Below, one piece after another: positions 25,725 through 36,496 of a DNA stretch of 64,000 nt; within the stretch, counting starts at the first letter, position 1; each line of letters begins with the position of its first letter. Below the pieces are notes generated by a model. The model ran no database searches. It was not told the DNA's origin and saw only the letters and a program-made list of their open reading frames with translations. This DNA is from Rhodoplanes sp. Z2-YC6860 (lineage in GTDB: Bacteria; Pseudomonadota; Alphaproteobacteria; Rhizobiales; Xanthobacteraceae): positions 372,001 to 436,000 of the forward strand of contig NZ_CP007440.1 in assembly GCF_001579845.1 (NCBI RefSeq). Direction: 5' to 3'. A program made the translations under genes and the position numbers.

Positions 25725-28700
25725 GCAAGCCGCGCAACATTCCGGCTGTCGTCACGGAGCGCCAGATCGAGGCCTCCGATCCGGCGCGCTCGGCTTTCGT
25801 CGCGGCCAATGCGGGCTCGGGCAAGACCCACGTGCTGGCGCAACGCGTGATCCGGCTGCTGCTGTCGGGCGTCGATCCGGCGCGCATCCTCTGCATCACT
25901 TTCACCAAGGCCGCGGCCGCCAACATGGCGAACCGGGTGTTCGACACGCTGCGCACCTGGACGCTGCTGAATGACGCCGCGTTGGATGCCGCGATGCTTG
26001 CCTCTGGCGCGACTGCGATCGATGACAAATTTCGGCGGCGAGCCCGCCAGTTGTTCGCGCTGGCGCTGGAAACGCCGGGCGGGCTCAAGGTGCAGACCAT
26101 CCACGCGTTCTGCACGCAGATTCTGCATCTGTTTCCGTTCGAGGCCAATGTCGCGGCGCGCTTCGAGGTGCTCGACGACGCGACCGAAAGCCAGATGCTC
26201 GACACGCTCAGTCTCGGCGTGATGATGAAGGCCGCGCAGGAACCCGAAACGCCGCTCGGCCGCGCACTCGCCACCGCGGTGCTGTTCGCGGCCGACATCA
26301 CGTTCCAGGAGTTGGTGCGCGACTCCATCCGCAAGCGCGACATGCTGGTGCCGTGGGTCGAAGCGGCGGGAGGACTGCCGCAAGCCATCGAGCAGTTGTC
26401 CAGGTCGCTCGGTGTCGATCCCGGCGAAACGCTGCAACAGGTCGAAGCCGAGTTCTTCTCTCACAGCCACATCGCCAGCTCCGAATGGGCCTCGGTCGCT
26501 GCGGCTTTTGCGCAAGGCAGCAAAAGTGACAAGGAGCAGAGCGCGCGCTTTGCCGCGCTGTCGCAGCTCGACGATGTCGAACGGCTCGAAACGTATTTCG
26601 ATATCTTCTGTACGGACAAACAGAGCAAGCTGCGTGAGCGATTTGCCACCAGGGCGATTCAGTCCGCGCATCCGGACCTGTGCGAACGGCTGACCCGCGA
26701 GCGCGATCGTGTCTGGGACCTGTTGCAACGCCGTCGCGCGATCCAGGCGCGCGATCGCACCGCGGCATTGTTTACGATCGCTTATGCGGTGATCGAACGC
26801 TTTCGTGCCGAAAAAGACCGGCGCGGGCTGCTGGACTACGACGACTTGATCGATAAGGCGCTCGACCTTCTCAACAACGTGTCCGCCGCCTGGGTGCACT
26901 ACAAGCTCGACCGCGGCATCGATCACCTGCTGATCGACGAGGCGCAGGACACGAGCCCCAAGCAGTGGTCCATCGTGAAGGCGCTGGTCAGCGAGTTCTT
27001 CGCCGGCGCCGGTGCGCGCTTGCTGCCGCGAACGCTGTTTGCGGTCGGCGACGAAAAGCAGTCGATCTTCTCGTTCCAGGGCGCTGCACCGCGCGAGTTC
27101 GATATCGTGCGGCGGTACTTTGAGAAGGCGCATCGCGACGCCGAGCTCGACTTCGTCTCCATCGAATTCAAGCACTCGTTCCGCTCCGGCCCCAACGTGC
27201 TCGGCGCGGTCGACACCGTGTTCGCTCATGTCAAGGCGCACACCGGCCTCACCGCGCAGGCGGTGGCGCCGGTGCATGAGTCCCTGCCGGAGGCAGCGCC
27301 GGGCCTGGTGGAAATCTGGGATTTGGAAAAATCCGACGAGGTGGAACAAAAAGAAGGCTGGGCTGCACCGCTCGATACACAGACGGTGACGAGCGGGACG
27401 ATGAGACTGGCGCGGCGCATCGCAGGCTCGGTCGCCGTCTGGCGCCGGCAGGGCCGGCTCGCCAAGGACATCCTGATTCTGGTGCGGCAGCGCGGCGCGC
27501 TGTTCGAGGCGATCATCCGCGCGCTGAAGAACGAGGGCATTCCGGTCGCTGGCGCCGACCGCCTGGTGCTGACCCAGCACATCGCGGTCATGGATCTGAT
27601 GGTGCTTGCCGATGCGCTGCTGCTGCCCGAGGACGATCTGGCGCTCGCCACGGTGTTGCGCAGCCCGTTGTTCGGATTGAGCGACGACGATCTTTTCCAT
27701 CTGGCCTGGAAGCGCGAGGGCAATCTGTGGACATCGCTGCGCGCGAAGCGGCCCGATGTCGCCGCAGAGCTTGACGCGATCGCCGAGGCCGCGCGCCGCG
27801 AGACGCCGTTCGCGTTTTACGCCGGGCTGCTCGGCGAGCGCCGTGGCCGGCGGAAAATCCTGGCACGGCTTGGTCACGAGGCGACCGATGCACTCGATGA
27901 GTTTTTGAATTTGGCGCTCGACTACGAGAAGCGCGAAACGCCATCACTGCAGGGTTTCGTGTCGTGGCTGCGCAACGCGCAGGCCGAGGTGAAGCGCGAT
28001 ATGGAGCTCGCGCGCGACGAGGTGCGGGTGATGACGGTGCACGGCGCCAAAGGCCTCGAGGCGCCGATCGTGATCCTGGCCGATACGACGTCGCCGCCCC
28101 AGGGCTGGCATCCGCCGAAACTCTTGAAGCTGCCGGCGCAGAGCGGCGTGCCCGATGCGCCGAGTCCGTCGATCTGGGCCACGGCGAAGATCAACGACGT
28201 CGGACCGATGGCGGACGCGCGCGAAGGGGCACTCGACAGCATGCGCCAGGAATACCGGCGGCTGCTGTACGTGGCGATGACGCGCGCCATCGACCGGCTG
28301 ATCGTGTGCGGCATCGACAGCATTCGCAAGCTTCCGGACGGCTGCTGGTACGAACTGGTGCGCAACGGGCTCGAAGACGAGTGCACCAAGGAGAAAGCCG
28401 ATTTCGGCGACGTCGACGTGCTGCGCTATCGCAAGACTGCGGAAGCGGCGGCGACTGCTGCGGAGCAGAAGACGGCCGCTCCGTCGAGCATCGCCATTCC
28501 GTCCTGGCTGACACGCAGCGTCGAAACCGGACTGGTGCGGCCGCCGACACTCAAGCCGTCGGGCTTCGTGGACGATCCGGTCGTCCCGGCGCCGGTCACG
28601 CGCGACGAGGCGCGTGAGCTCGCCATCGCGCGCGGGATCGCGGTGCATCGGCTGCTGCAGTCGCTGCCGGAAATTCCGCCTGAGCGGCGTGCCGAGGCGG

Positions 28701-29137
28701 CGCAGCGATTTTTTGCGCGGCGCGAAGCGTTCGCCGATGCAGAACGCGACACGCTGATCAGACAGGTGCTGGCGATCCTGTCCGCGCCGCGCTTCGCGCC
28801 GCTGTTCGGTCCGGGCAGCCGCGCCGAAGTGTCGATCGCCGGGCGCTTCAAGGGACGGCCGGTGGCCGGACAGGTCGACCGGCTGGTGGTGACACCCGAT
28901 GCCGTATTGATCGCCGATTACAAATCCAACCGCCCGGCGCCGTGGAGCCTCGACCAATGCCTCGATCGGTATGGCAGCTATGTCAAACAGCTTGCGCTCT
29001 ATCGGGACGTGCTGCGGCGCGTCTATCCGGGCCGTGCGGTGCTCGCCGCGCTGTTGTGGACCGAGACGTTGGAACTCATGGAATTGCCGGCCCGTGCGCT
29101 GGATGAAGCACTGGACACCGCCGTCACCAGCCCGTGA
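25721..29137 (+). CDS. addA: double-strand break repair helicase AddA
   Basis: UvrD-type helicase plus nuclease, 1138 aa from a GTG that overlaps the addB TGA. Helicase motifs: Walker A AANAGSGKTHVLAQRV, motif Ia ITFTKAAAANM, Walker B HLLIDEAQDTSPKQW, motif III FAVGDEKQSIFSFQGA, motif V/VI VMTVHGAKGLEAPIVIL and LYVAMTRAIDRL. The C-terminal RecB nuclease shows RGIAVHRLLQ, GQVDRLVVTPDAVLIADYKSNRP and YVKQLALYRDVL. It works as a heterodimer with AddB; addB-addA-trxA run in the same direction. Confidence 0.95.
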   Translation: MSKPRNIPAVVTERQIEASDPARSAFVAANAGSGKTHVLAQRVIRLLLSGVDPARILCITFTKAAAANMANRVFDTLRTWTLLNDAALDAAMLASGATAIDDKFRRRARQLFALALETPGGLKVQTIHAFCTQILHLFPFEANVAARFEVLDDATESQMLDTLSLGVMMKAAQEPETPLGRALATAVLFAADITFQELVRDSIRKRDMLVPWVEAAGGLPQAIEQLSRSLGVDPGETLQQVEAEFFSHSHIASSEWASVAAAFAQGSKSDKEQSARFAALSQLDDVERLETYFDIFCTDKQSKLRERFATRAIQSAHPDLCERLTRERDRVWDLLQRRRAIQARDRTAALFTIAYAVIERFRAEKDRRGLLDYDDLIDKALDLLNNVSAAWVHYKLDRGIDHLLIDEAQDTSPKQWSIVKALVSEFFAGAGARLLPRTLFAVGDEKQSIFSFQGAAPREFDIVRRYFEKAHRDAELDFVSIEFKHSFRSGPNVLGAVDTVFAHVKAHTGLTAQAVAPVHESLPEAAPGLVEIWDLEKSDEVEQKEGWAAPLDTQTVTSGTMRLARRIAGSVAVWRRQGRLAKDILILVRQRGALFEAIIRALKNEGIPVAGADRLVLTQHIAVMDLMVLADALLLPEDDLALATVLRSPLFGLSDDDLFHLAWKREGNLWTSLRAKRPDVAAELDAIAEAARRETPFAFYAGLLGERRGRRKILARLGHEATDALDEFLNLALDYEKRETPSLQGFVSWLRNAQAEVKRDMELARDEVRVMTVHGAKGLEAPIVILADTTSPPQGWHPPKLLKLPAQSGVPDAPSPSIWATAKINDVGPMADAREGALDSMRQEYRRLLYVAMTRAIDRLIVCGIDSIRKLPDGCWYELVRNGLEDECTKEKADFGDVDVLRYRKTAEAAATAAEQKTAAPSSIAIPSWLTRSVETGLVRPPTLKPSGFVDDPVVPAPVTRDEARELAIARGIAVHRLLQSLPEIPPERRAEAAQRFFARREAFADAERDTLIRQVLAILSAPRFAPLFGPGSRAEVSIAGRFKGRPVAGQVDRLVVTPDAVLIADYKSNRPAPWSLDQCLDRYGSYVKQLALYRDVLRRVYPGRAVLAALLWTETLELMELPARALDEALDTAVTSP

Positions 29138-29225
29138 ACGTCCTTGACGCTCCCCCATGGCGTCCATAGGTTCCGAAGACCCCAGGGGGACGGTTTTCCC
29201 GATTCGAAAACAACGAGGTGCTCCG

Positions 29226-29546
29226 ATGAGCGTAGGCAAGGTTTCCGACTCGACCTTCGAGGCTGAGGTGCTGAAGTCCTCCAGCCCGGTCGTGGTGGAT
29301 TTCTGGGCCGAGTGGTGCGGTCCGTGCCGCATGATCGCGCCGGCTCTGGAAGAGATCGCCGGCTCGATGGGCGAGAAGGTCAAGATCGTCAAGCTCAACG
29401 TCGATGAGAACCCGAACGTCGCGCAGAAGTACGGGATCATGTCGATCCCGACGCTGATGATCTTCAAGAACGGCGAGATGGCCGCCCGTCAGGTCGGCGC
29501 CGCGCCGAAGCAGAAGCTCGAGCAGTGGATCAACACCGCGGTGTGA
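29226..29546 (+). CDS. trxA: thioredoxin
   Basis: Cytoplasmic disulfide reductase of 106 aa with the active site [10 protein letters not shown] and the cis-Pro loop [12 protein letters not shown] start at 29226 (MSVGKVSD), which has GAGG 7 nt upstream; an earlier ATG would add 23 unlikely residues. A strong terminator follows, so trxA ends this plus-strand run. Confidence 0.97.
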   Translation: MSVGKVSDSTFEAEVLKSSSPVVVDFWAEWCGPCRMIAPALEEIAGSMGEKVKIVKLNVDENPNVAQKYGIMSIPTLMIFKNGEMAARQVGAAPKQKLEQWINTAV

Positions 29547-29568
29547 TCTTCGCTGAGATTTGAGTTGT

Positions 29569-29603
29569 GAAATGGCCGGCGAAATGCCGGCCATTTCGTT
29601 TTT
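29569..29603 (+). terminator. intrinsic terminator of trxA
   Basis: 12-bp perfect stem GAAATGGCCGGC / GCCGGCCATTTC with loop GAAAT, followed by GTTTTT. It lies 22 nt after the trxA stop and 9 nt before the end of the convergent folC gene. Confidence 0.9.
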
Positions 29604-29611
29604 CGTGCTGC

Positions 29612-30928
29612 TCAGTCCGGCAGGGTGCCGTTCAGCGCCAGCACTTCGCCCGCGAGATAGAGCGAGCCCGTGATCAGAATGCGCGGCGCGGGCATCAATC
29701 CCAGATGACCGGTTGTCTTCAGCGCGGCCTGGAGCGTATCGCGGCTTTCGGCCGGGATGCCGATGCCGCGTGCGATGTCGACCAGCGTTTCCGGAGGCAC
29801 GCTTTTGTCCTGCCGCGGGATCGGCACCGCGATCACGCGGCGCGCGAGGCCGGTGAAATTCTTCAGAAAACCAGCACTGTCCTTGGTCGTCAGCATCCCG
29901 ACGACCATCACCAGCGGGCGCGGCACGCGCTCCTCGAGATCGCCCAAAGCCGCTGCGATCGCGCGGCCGCCGTCGGCGTTGTGACCGCCGTCGAGCCAGA
30001 GCTCGCTGCCGGCCGGCACAAGCTGCTTCAACGCACCTTGCGACAGATGCTGCATGCGCGCCGGCCATTCGGCCCTGGCCAGACCGGTCTCGAACGCCTG
30101 GATCGGCAGCGACAACCCCGCGGCGCGCAGCGTGGCGATCGCGGTGCCGGCGTTGTCGAGCTGGTGGCGGCCTGCAAGCTTGGGCAGCGGCAGATCGAGC
30201 AAGCCGCCGTCGTCCTGATAGACCAGGCGGCCGCGTTCTCCATGCACGTGCCATTGCTCGCCGCAGATGCGCAGCGGCGCGCGCACGCGATGCGCTGCGC
30301 GTTCGATGGTGGCGAGCGCCGCTTCGGGCTGCGGCGATATCGCGGCCGGCACGCCGCGCTTGAGGATGCCAGCCTTTTCGGCAGCGATCTTCTCGATACC
30401 GTCGCCCAGGAATTCGAGATGGTCCATCGAGATCGGCGTGATCGCGCAAGCCAGCGGCTTGTCGATCACGTTGGTGGCGTCGAGCCTGCCGCCGAGGCCC
30501 ACCTCCAGCAGCACCACGTCGGCGGGATGGCGTGAGAACAGCATGAACGCCGCGGCCGTCTCGATCTCGAACACGGTAATCGGCGCGCCATCATTGGCGC
30601 GCTCGCATTCCTGAAGCACGCTGGCGAGCGCTTCGTCGCTGACGAGCTTGCCGCCGGCGGGCGCGGCGAGCCGGAAGCGTTCGTTGAAGCGCACCAGATG
30701 CGGCGAGGTGTAGACGTGCACGCCACGGCCCGCAGCTTCCAGCACCGCGCGCATGAAGGCGACGGTCGAGCCCTTGCCGTTGGTGCCGGCCACATGAATG
30801 ACCGGCGGGATGCTCCGTTCCGGATGGCCGAGCGCATCGAGCACACGCCACATCCGGTCAAGCGACAGGTCGATCCGCTTGGGATGCAGCGTCAGAAGAC
30901 GCTCGATGATCGGTTGATAGGCGCTCAT
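29612..30928 (-). CDS. folC: dihydrofolate synthase/folylpolyglutamate synthase
   Basis: Adds glutamate to dihydropteroate and extends folate polyglutamates. 438 aa from the ATG at 30928 (MSAYQPIIERL); the upstream TTG start would overlap accD and adds 18 unlikely residues. Mur-ligase motifs: P-loop VIHVAGTNGKGSTVAFM, YTSPHLVRFNERF, LEVGLGGRLDATN and LDGGHNADGG. Last gene of the trpF-trpB-TM-trpA-accD-folC run, 28 nt after accD. Confidence 0.95.
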   Translation of the reverse strand: MSAYQPIIERLLTLHPKRIDLSLDRMWRVLDALGHPERSIPPVIHVAGTNGKGSTVAFMRAVLEAAGRGVHVYTSPHLVRFNERFRLAAPAGGKLVSDEALASVLQECERANDGAPITVFEIETAAAFMLFSRHPADVVLLEVGLGGRLDATNVIDKPLACAITPISMDHLEFLGDGIEKIAAEKAGILKRGVPAAISPQPEAALATIERAAHRVRAPLRICGEQWHVHGERGRLVYQDDGGLLDLPLPKLAGRHQLDNAGTAIATLRAAGLSLPIQAFETGLARAEWPARMQHLSQGALKQLVPAGSELWLDGGHNADGGRAIAAALGDLEERVPRPLVMVVGMLTTKDSAGFLKNFTGLARRVIAVPIPRQDKSVPPETLVDIARGIGIPAESRDTLQAALKTTGHLGLMPAPRILITGSLYLAGEVLALNGTLPD

Positions 30929-30956
30929 GCGCGTGGGCTGCAGCGAGCCCTCCCGG

Positions 30957-31874
<918 letters not shown>

Positions 31875-31960
31875 GCGGGCGTTCCTGTCTCTCGGCCCTA
31901 TATAGGCCCGCGAAAGGCGGCCGTCACGGCCTGCCGATCAAGCTTTTTTCGCAGTGTTTT

Positions 31961-32806
31961 CTAGGTGTTCTTCTTGGTGCTTTTCTTGGCTGCGCGCACG
32001 CCTGAGGCCAGCTCGTTCACGAGCCGGGTGACCGCCTTGACGGTCTTTGCCGTGGCCTTGCCTTTCTTGTCGAGACTGTCTTTGACGGCGTTCACCAGCG
32101 CCGAGCCGACCACGACGGCTTCGGCGCTGGCTGCAAGCGCCTGCGCCTGCTTCGCGGTGCGCACGCCGAAGCCCACCGCCACCGGCAGCTTGGTGTGACG
32201 CTTGATGCGGGTCACCGCTTCGGTGACCTTGCCGACATTGGGCGCTGCCGAGCCGGTGATGCCGGTGATCGAGACGTAATAGACGAAGCCCGATGTGTTC
32301 GCGAGCACCGCCGGCAGACGGTTGTCGTCGGTGGTCGGCGTCGCGAGCCGGATGAAGTTCACGCCGGCTCGGAGCGCTGGCAGACACAGCTCTTCGTCTT
32401 CCTCGGGCGGGAGATCGACCACGATCAAGCCGTCGACGCCCGCGTCCTTCGCGTCCTTCAGGAAGCGCTCGACGCCGTAGATGTAGATCGGATTGTAGTA
32501 GCCCATCAGCACGATCGGCGTTGTATCGTCGCCCTTGCGGAACGCGCGCACCATGCCGAGTGTCTTGACCATGTTCTGCCCGGCATTCAGCGCGCGTAAG
32601 CCGCCCGCCTGGATCGCCGGACCGTCCGCCATGGGATCGGTGAACGGCACGCCGAGCTCGATCACGTCGGCGCCGGCTTTCGGCAATTCCTTGAGGATCG
32701 CCAGCGACGTCTTGGTGTCGGGATCGCCGGCCATCGTGAAGGTCACGAGTCCGGCGCGGCCTTCGTTCTTGAGGTCGGCGAAGCGTTGATCAATGCGGGT
32801 GGTCAT
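31961..32806 (-). CDS. trpA: tryptophan synthase alpha chain
   Basis: Cleaves indole-3-glycerol phosphate to indole, channelled to TrpB. 281 aa from the ATG at 32806 (MTTRIDQRF). Key segments: [12 protein letters not shown], the catalytic Glu in [16 protein letters not shown], the catalytic Asp in [11 protein letters not shown], loop 6 ITGITGS and [10 protein letters not shown]. The start overlaps the stop of the small membrane-protein gene by 4 nt. The C-terminus is Lys-rich ([10 protein letters not shown]). Confidence 0.96.
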   Translation of the reverse strand: MTTRIDQRFADLKNEGRAGLVTFTMAGDPDTKTSLAILKELPKAGADVIELGVPFTDPMADGPAIQAGGLRALNAGQNMVKTLGMVRAFRKGDDTTPIVLMGYYNPIYIYGVERFLKDAKDAGVDGLIVVDLPPEEDEELCLPALRAGVNFIRLATPTTDDNRLPAVLANTSGFVYYVSITGITGSAAPNVGKVTEAVTRIKRHTKLPVAVGFGVRTAKQAQALAASAEAVVVGSALVNAVKDSLDKKGKATAKTVKAVTRLVNELASGVRAAKKSTKKNT

Positions 32807-33072
32807 CGGCGGCTGCGCTGCTTGGGATCGACGAGCGGCATGGTCTGTTGATTGCGCTCTTTCATCTCGGCCATGCGGATGTTGATGGTGCCGATCATGA
32901 TCAGCACGAACATCGCTACGAAGTAGAACCATTCCTTGTTGGTGATCACGGGGCCGGTCTCGAACAGCCGTGCCTTCAGGAAATAGAGGATGTAGACGAG
33001 TCCAACGGTCACCAGCGTCCAGCCGGTGCGCTTCTGCCGGGGCATCGAGTTCCACCAGACATAAAGCGACAT
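32803..33072 (-). CDS. small two-helix membrane protein of unknown function inside the trp operon
   Basis: 89 aa: [18 protein letters not shown], a first hydrophobic helix ([19 protein letters not shown]), a short polar turn ([11 protein letters not shown]) and a second helix ([19 protein letters not shown]), then a basic, polar tail. Its ATG overlaps the trpB stop by 1 nt (TGATG) and its stop overlaps the trpA start by 4 nt (ATGA). This packing indicates a real, translationally coupled gene, not a random open frame. I do not recognise a family or function. Two helices with short loops suggest an inner-membrane protein. Confidence 0.75.
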   Translation of the reverse strand: MSLYVWWNSMPRQKRTGWTLVTVGLVYILYFLKARLFETGPVITNKEWFYFVAMFVLIMIGTINIRMAEMKERNQQTMPLVDPKQRSRR

Positions 33073-34289
33073 CAGAGCTTGCCCTTCAGGTGATGGGCGA
33101 CGCTTTCCAGGTCCTTGTCGCCGCGGCCTGAGAGATTGACCACGATGAGATGGTCCTTGGGCTTGTTCGGCGCAATCTCCGGCAGCTTGGCGAGCGCGTG
33201 GCAGGGCTCCAGCGCCGGAATGATGCCTTCGAGCCGGCTGCAAAGCTGGAACGCGGTCAGCGCTTCCTTGTCGGTCGCGCTGAGGAATTTCACGCGGCCG
33301 AGATCGGCAAGCCAGGCATGCTCCGGCCCGATGCCCGGATAATCGAGACCGGCCGAGATCGAGTGCGCCTCTTCGATCTGTCCGTCGTTATCCATCAAAA
33401 GATAAGTGCGGTTGCCGTGCAGCACGCCGGGACGTCCGCCCGCGACGGACGCGGCGTGCTTCTTGTCGAGGCCGTGGCCCGCGGCTTCCACACCGTAGAT
33501 GTCGACCTGCCGGTCGTCGAGGAACGGATGGAACAGCCCCATGGCGTTCGAGCCGCCGCCGATGCAGGCGATCAGCGAGTCCGGCAGCTGGCCTTCGGCC
33601 TCCTGCATCTGCACGCGGACCTCGTCGCCGATCACGCACTGGAAGTCGCGCACCATCATTGGATAGGGATGCGGGCCCGCGACGGTGCCGATGCAATAGA
33701 ACGTGTTGGAGACGTTCGTCACCCAGTCGCGCAACGCTTCGTTCATCGCGTCTTTGAGGGTCTTGGCGCCCGCCTCGACGGGCCGCACCTCGGCGCCGAG
33801 AGCGCGCATGCGCAGCACGTTGGGCTGCTGCCGCGCCACGTCGACCGCGCCCATGAACACCACGCATTCGAGACCGAACTTGGCGCACATCGTCGCGGTC
33901 GCGACGCCGTGCATGCCGGCGCCGGTCTCGGCGATCACGCGCGGCTTGCCCATGCGCTTGGCCAGCATGATCTGGCCGAGCACGTTGTTCACCTTATGCG
34001 CGCCGGTGTGGTTGAGGTCTTCGCGCTTGAAGTAGATCTTGGCGCCGCCGAAATGCGAAGTGAGCCGCTCGGCGAAATAGAGCGGCGACGGCCGGCCCAC
34101 ATAGTGCTTCAGATGCGAGTCCATCTCGCGCTTGAAGGCGGGATCGGACTTGGCCTCCGCATACGCCTTCTCGAGCTGAAGGATCAGCGGCATCAGCGTC
34201 TCGGCGACGAAGCGGCCGCCGTAGATGCCGAAGTGGCCGCGCTCGTCGGGGCCGGTGCGGAACGAATTGGGTTGCTGCGGAGCGGTCAT
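33072..34289 (-). CDS. trpB: tryptophan synthase beta chain
   Basis: PLP enzyme condensing indole with serine. 405 aa. PLP lysine motif [15 protein letters not shown], the catalytic region [12 protein letters not shown], phosphate-binding [10 protein letters not shown] and the C-terminal [10 protein letters not shown] are present. The start overlaps the trpF stop by 4 nt. Confidence 0.97.
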   Translation of the reverse strand: MTAPQQPNSFRTGPDERGHFGIYGGRFVAETLMPLILQLEKAYAEAKSDPAFKREMDSHLKHYVGRPSPLYFAERLTSHFGGAKIYFKREDLNHTGAHKVNNVLGQIMLAKRMGKPRVIAETGAGMHGVATATMCAKFGLECVVFMGAVDVARQQPNVLRMRALGAEVRPVEAGAKTLKDAMNEALRDWVTNVSNTFYCIGTVAGPHPYPMMVRDFQCVIGDEVRVQMQEAEGQLPDSLIACIGGGSNAMGLFHPFLDDRQVDIYGVEAAGHGLDKKHAASVAGGRPGVLHGNRTYLLMDNDGQIEEAHSISAGLDYPGIGPEHAWLADLGRVKFLSATDKEALTAFQLCSRLEGIIPALEPCHALAKLPEIAPNKPKDHLIVVNLSGRGDKDLESVAHHLKGKL

Positions 34290-34957
34290 GCGCGGTTCGC
34301 CACTTTGAGCGTCTGTTCACCTTCGCGTGCTGCGCGCACAAAGGCGCGGATCTTGTCAAGATCCTTTTCGCCGGGCTCGCGCTCGACGCCCGACGACACA
34401 TCGACCGCGGGCGCCCGCGTGATGCGAAGCGCCTCGGCGACATTGTCGGCATCGAGCCCGCCCGAGAGCATGAACGGCACGCCGGGATTGAGCCGCTCAA
34501 GAAGCGTCCAGTCGAAGGTCTTGCCGAGACCGCCAGGCCGGGTCGCGGTGCGTGGCGCGCGGCCGTCGAACAGGAGCCAGTCGACAACCTTGGCGTAGCC
34601 GTTGATCGGAGACAGGTCGGCCCGAGTCTCGATCGGCAGGGCCTTCATCACCGGCAAACGAAAGCGCGAGCGCACCGACACGACCCGCTCCGGCGTCTCT
34701 TTGCCATGGAGCTGCAGCATATCGGGCTTCAGCGCCTCGATCGCGGCGGCCAGCGCCGTGTCTGTCGCGTCGACCGACAGCGCGACCTTCTTGGCCCGGC
34801 CCCTGACCCGTTCACCCAGGAGCCGCGCGGCCTCGAGGCCGAGGTTCCGCGGGGACGGAGGGAAGAACACAAAACCCACCATGTCGGCGCCGGCGTCCAG
34901 CGCCGCGTCGAGGGCTTCGGGGGTTTTCAAGCCGCAGATTTTGACCAGAAGAGCCAT
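34286..34957 (-). CDS. trpF: phosphoribosylanthranilate isomerase
   Basis: Isomerises phosphoribosylanthranilate in tryptophan synthesis. 223 aa TIM barrel: catalytic Cys in [34 protein letters not shown], catalytic Asp in [21 protein letters not shown] and [15 protein letters not shown]. First gene of the tight trpF-trpB-TM-trpA cluster. Confidence 0.96.
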   Translation of the reverse strand: MALLVKICGLKTPEALDAALDAGADMVGFVFFPPSPRNLGLEAARLLGERVRGRAKKVALSVDATDTALAAAIEALKPDMLQLHGKETPERVVSVRSRFRLPVMKALPIETRADLSPINGYAKVVDWLLFDGRAPRTATRPGGLGKTFDWTLLERLNPGVPFMLSGGLDADNVAEALRITRAPAVDVSSGVEREPGEKDLDKIRAFVRAAREGEQTLKVANRA

Positions 34958-35078
34958 GTCCGCCGTCGTTTTGAAGGCGCGGTTCTACAGGATCAAGCGG
35001 TTTTTGTCTTGCCCGCTCGGCCGGTCCCTTTGGGCCGGTTTTGCGGTTGCGGCCTGCTGATTTTTCAGGTTCGGGACG

Positions 35079-36287
35079 CTATTCGGTCGCGGCGCTGCGC
35101 CGCCGCAGCATGGTGCGCACAAGGCGGTTCGCCTCCATGGGCTTGGCGAACAGGAAGCCCTGGCCGGCGTCGAAATCCATCTGGCAGGCCGCGCGGCAGT
35201 CGGCGGTCCGCTCAAGGTTCTTGGCCAGCGTCTTGGCTTGAAGCTTCTTGGCGATCTCGATGGCCATTTCGCAGGCGGCGCGCTTGGCGCGATCGTCGGC
35301 GCAGCCGTTGATGAAGTCGCCGTCGATCTGCATCTCGGCGATCGGAAAATCGGCGACATCGATCCACGAGGATTCGGCCATCACGTCGCCCACCGAAATG
35401 CCGATGTTGTAATGCTCAAGCCGTCGCGCGGCCTCCCGCACCACCGCGTGGTCGCGGCAGACGTCGACGCTGTTGATTTCGACGAACAGGCTGGAAAAAG
35501 CCGCACAATCGGGCAGCTGAAGGCACAGCCGGTCGACAAAACCGCGGTCTACAAGCAGGGCAGACGGCACATTGATCGTCATATCGAGGGGCGGGCGGCC
35601 CTGCGCGAAGAACGTCCAGTCCTGCATCACCCGCTTGACGACGAACTCCGACAATTCGCGAAGATTCGGATCGTCGTATTTCGGCACGAAGGCCGCGGGT
35701 GGCACGATGCCCCAGGTCGGATGGCGCATGCGGATCAGCGCCTCCGCGCCGCACGGCAGCATCTCGCGAAGATCAATCTTGGGCTGATACCACATCTCGA
35801 GCCAGCCGTTTCGCATCGCCTCTTCGACATCGACCACCATGCTGGGCGATGCCGGGATCGGCAGAAACGGCGACAGGTTCTGATGCAGGTCGCTGTCGCG
35901 ATAGGGCGTGCCAAGCGGCGGCAGCATGGCGAGACCCGATTGCTCGCCGAGCTCGTGCAGCGCGATCAGCGAGGTCGCGGCCCGCCCGCCGAACAGCATG
36001 ACGCGGCCGCGGAAGCTCGCCGAAACCAGAAGATGCAATGTCTTGGTGACTTCGCTTTCGGGAGCCAGATGGCCGAGCACGATCAGCGCGGGATCGAAAT
36101 CGTCAAGCGCGCTCGCGACGTCAGCGAGCCGCCCACAGGAACGCGTGACAAATCCGAGCTCTTCCAGCGCGTCCGCGAGAAACGTACGGATATGCGGTTT
36201 GATGTCGACCACGCAGGCTCTCGGGGCTACGTGACGCTTTCCAAAAAGCACAGTCGTCCGTTGCTCGCGACCTGAGCGATTCATCAT
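35079..36287 (-). CDS. degenerate receiver-EAL domain protein
   Basis: 402 aa from the ATG at 36287 (MMNRSGREQ), preceded by GGGAG at 7 nt. Residues about 20-140 have a response-regulator fold pattern (ACVVDIKPHIRTFLADALEELGF...ALIVLGHLAP...GRVMLFGG), but the phospho-acceptor Asp position reads Gly. Residues about 150-390 are EAL-like: EMWYQPKIDL, AEALIRMRHPTWGIVPPAAF, FVEINSVDV and EMQIDGDF. The loop that normally reads DDFGTG is replaced by GDVMAES, which removes metal and c-di-GMP catalytic residues. It is therefore more likely a c-di-GMP-binding or protein-binding regulator than an active phosphodiesterase. Flanked by trpF and an ornithine cyclodeaminase homologue, same strand. Confidence 0.78.
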   Translation of the reverse strand: MMNRSGREQRTTVLFGKRHVAPRACVVDIKPHIRTFLADALEELGFVTRSCGRLADVASALDDFDPALIVLGHLAPESEVTKTLHLLVSASFRGRVMLFGGRAATSLIALHELGEQSGLAMLPPLGTPYRDSDLHQNLSPFLPIPASPSMVVDVEEAMRNGWLEMWYQPKIDLREMLPCGAEALIRMRHPTWGIVPPAAFVPKYDDPNLRELSEFVVKRVMQDWTFFAQGRPPLDMTINVPSALLVDRGFVDRLCLQLPDCAAFSSLFVEINSVDVCRDHAVVREAARRLEHYNIGISVGDVMAESSWIDVADFPIAEMQIDGDFINGCADDRAKRAACEMAIEIAKKLQAKTLAKNLERTADCRAACQMDFDAGQGFLFAKPMEANRLVRTMLRRRSAATE

Positions 36288-36496
36288 ACGCTTGCTCCCG
36301 TTTAAAGCCGGACCCCCCTCGGTCTCAGGCTCAATCCCGAACGTTCGGAAGCTTCTAGACAAAAATTGCGGCCTGGGTGCCGCCACCCAGATGAGCCCAC
36401 TGGTAAGTTGGCCGTCAACCTTGATGTCGACAGTTCGCGATTCAATCGCGACGATTTCGATTCAATTCGGATGCGATGGTATTTTGTTCGCTGCGA

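Noticed and set aside
36337-36348. CCGAACGTTCGG palindrome upstream of the EAL gene as a LexA box
   Set aside because: Spacing does not fit the alphaproteobacterial GTTC-N7-GTTC or GAAC-N7-GAAC pattern.
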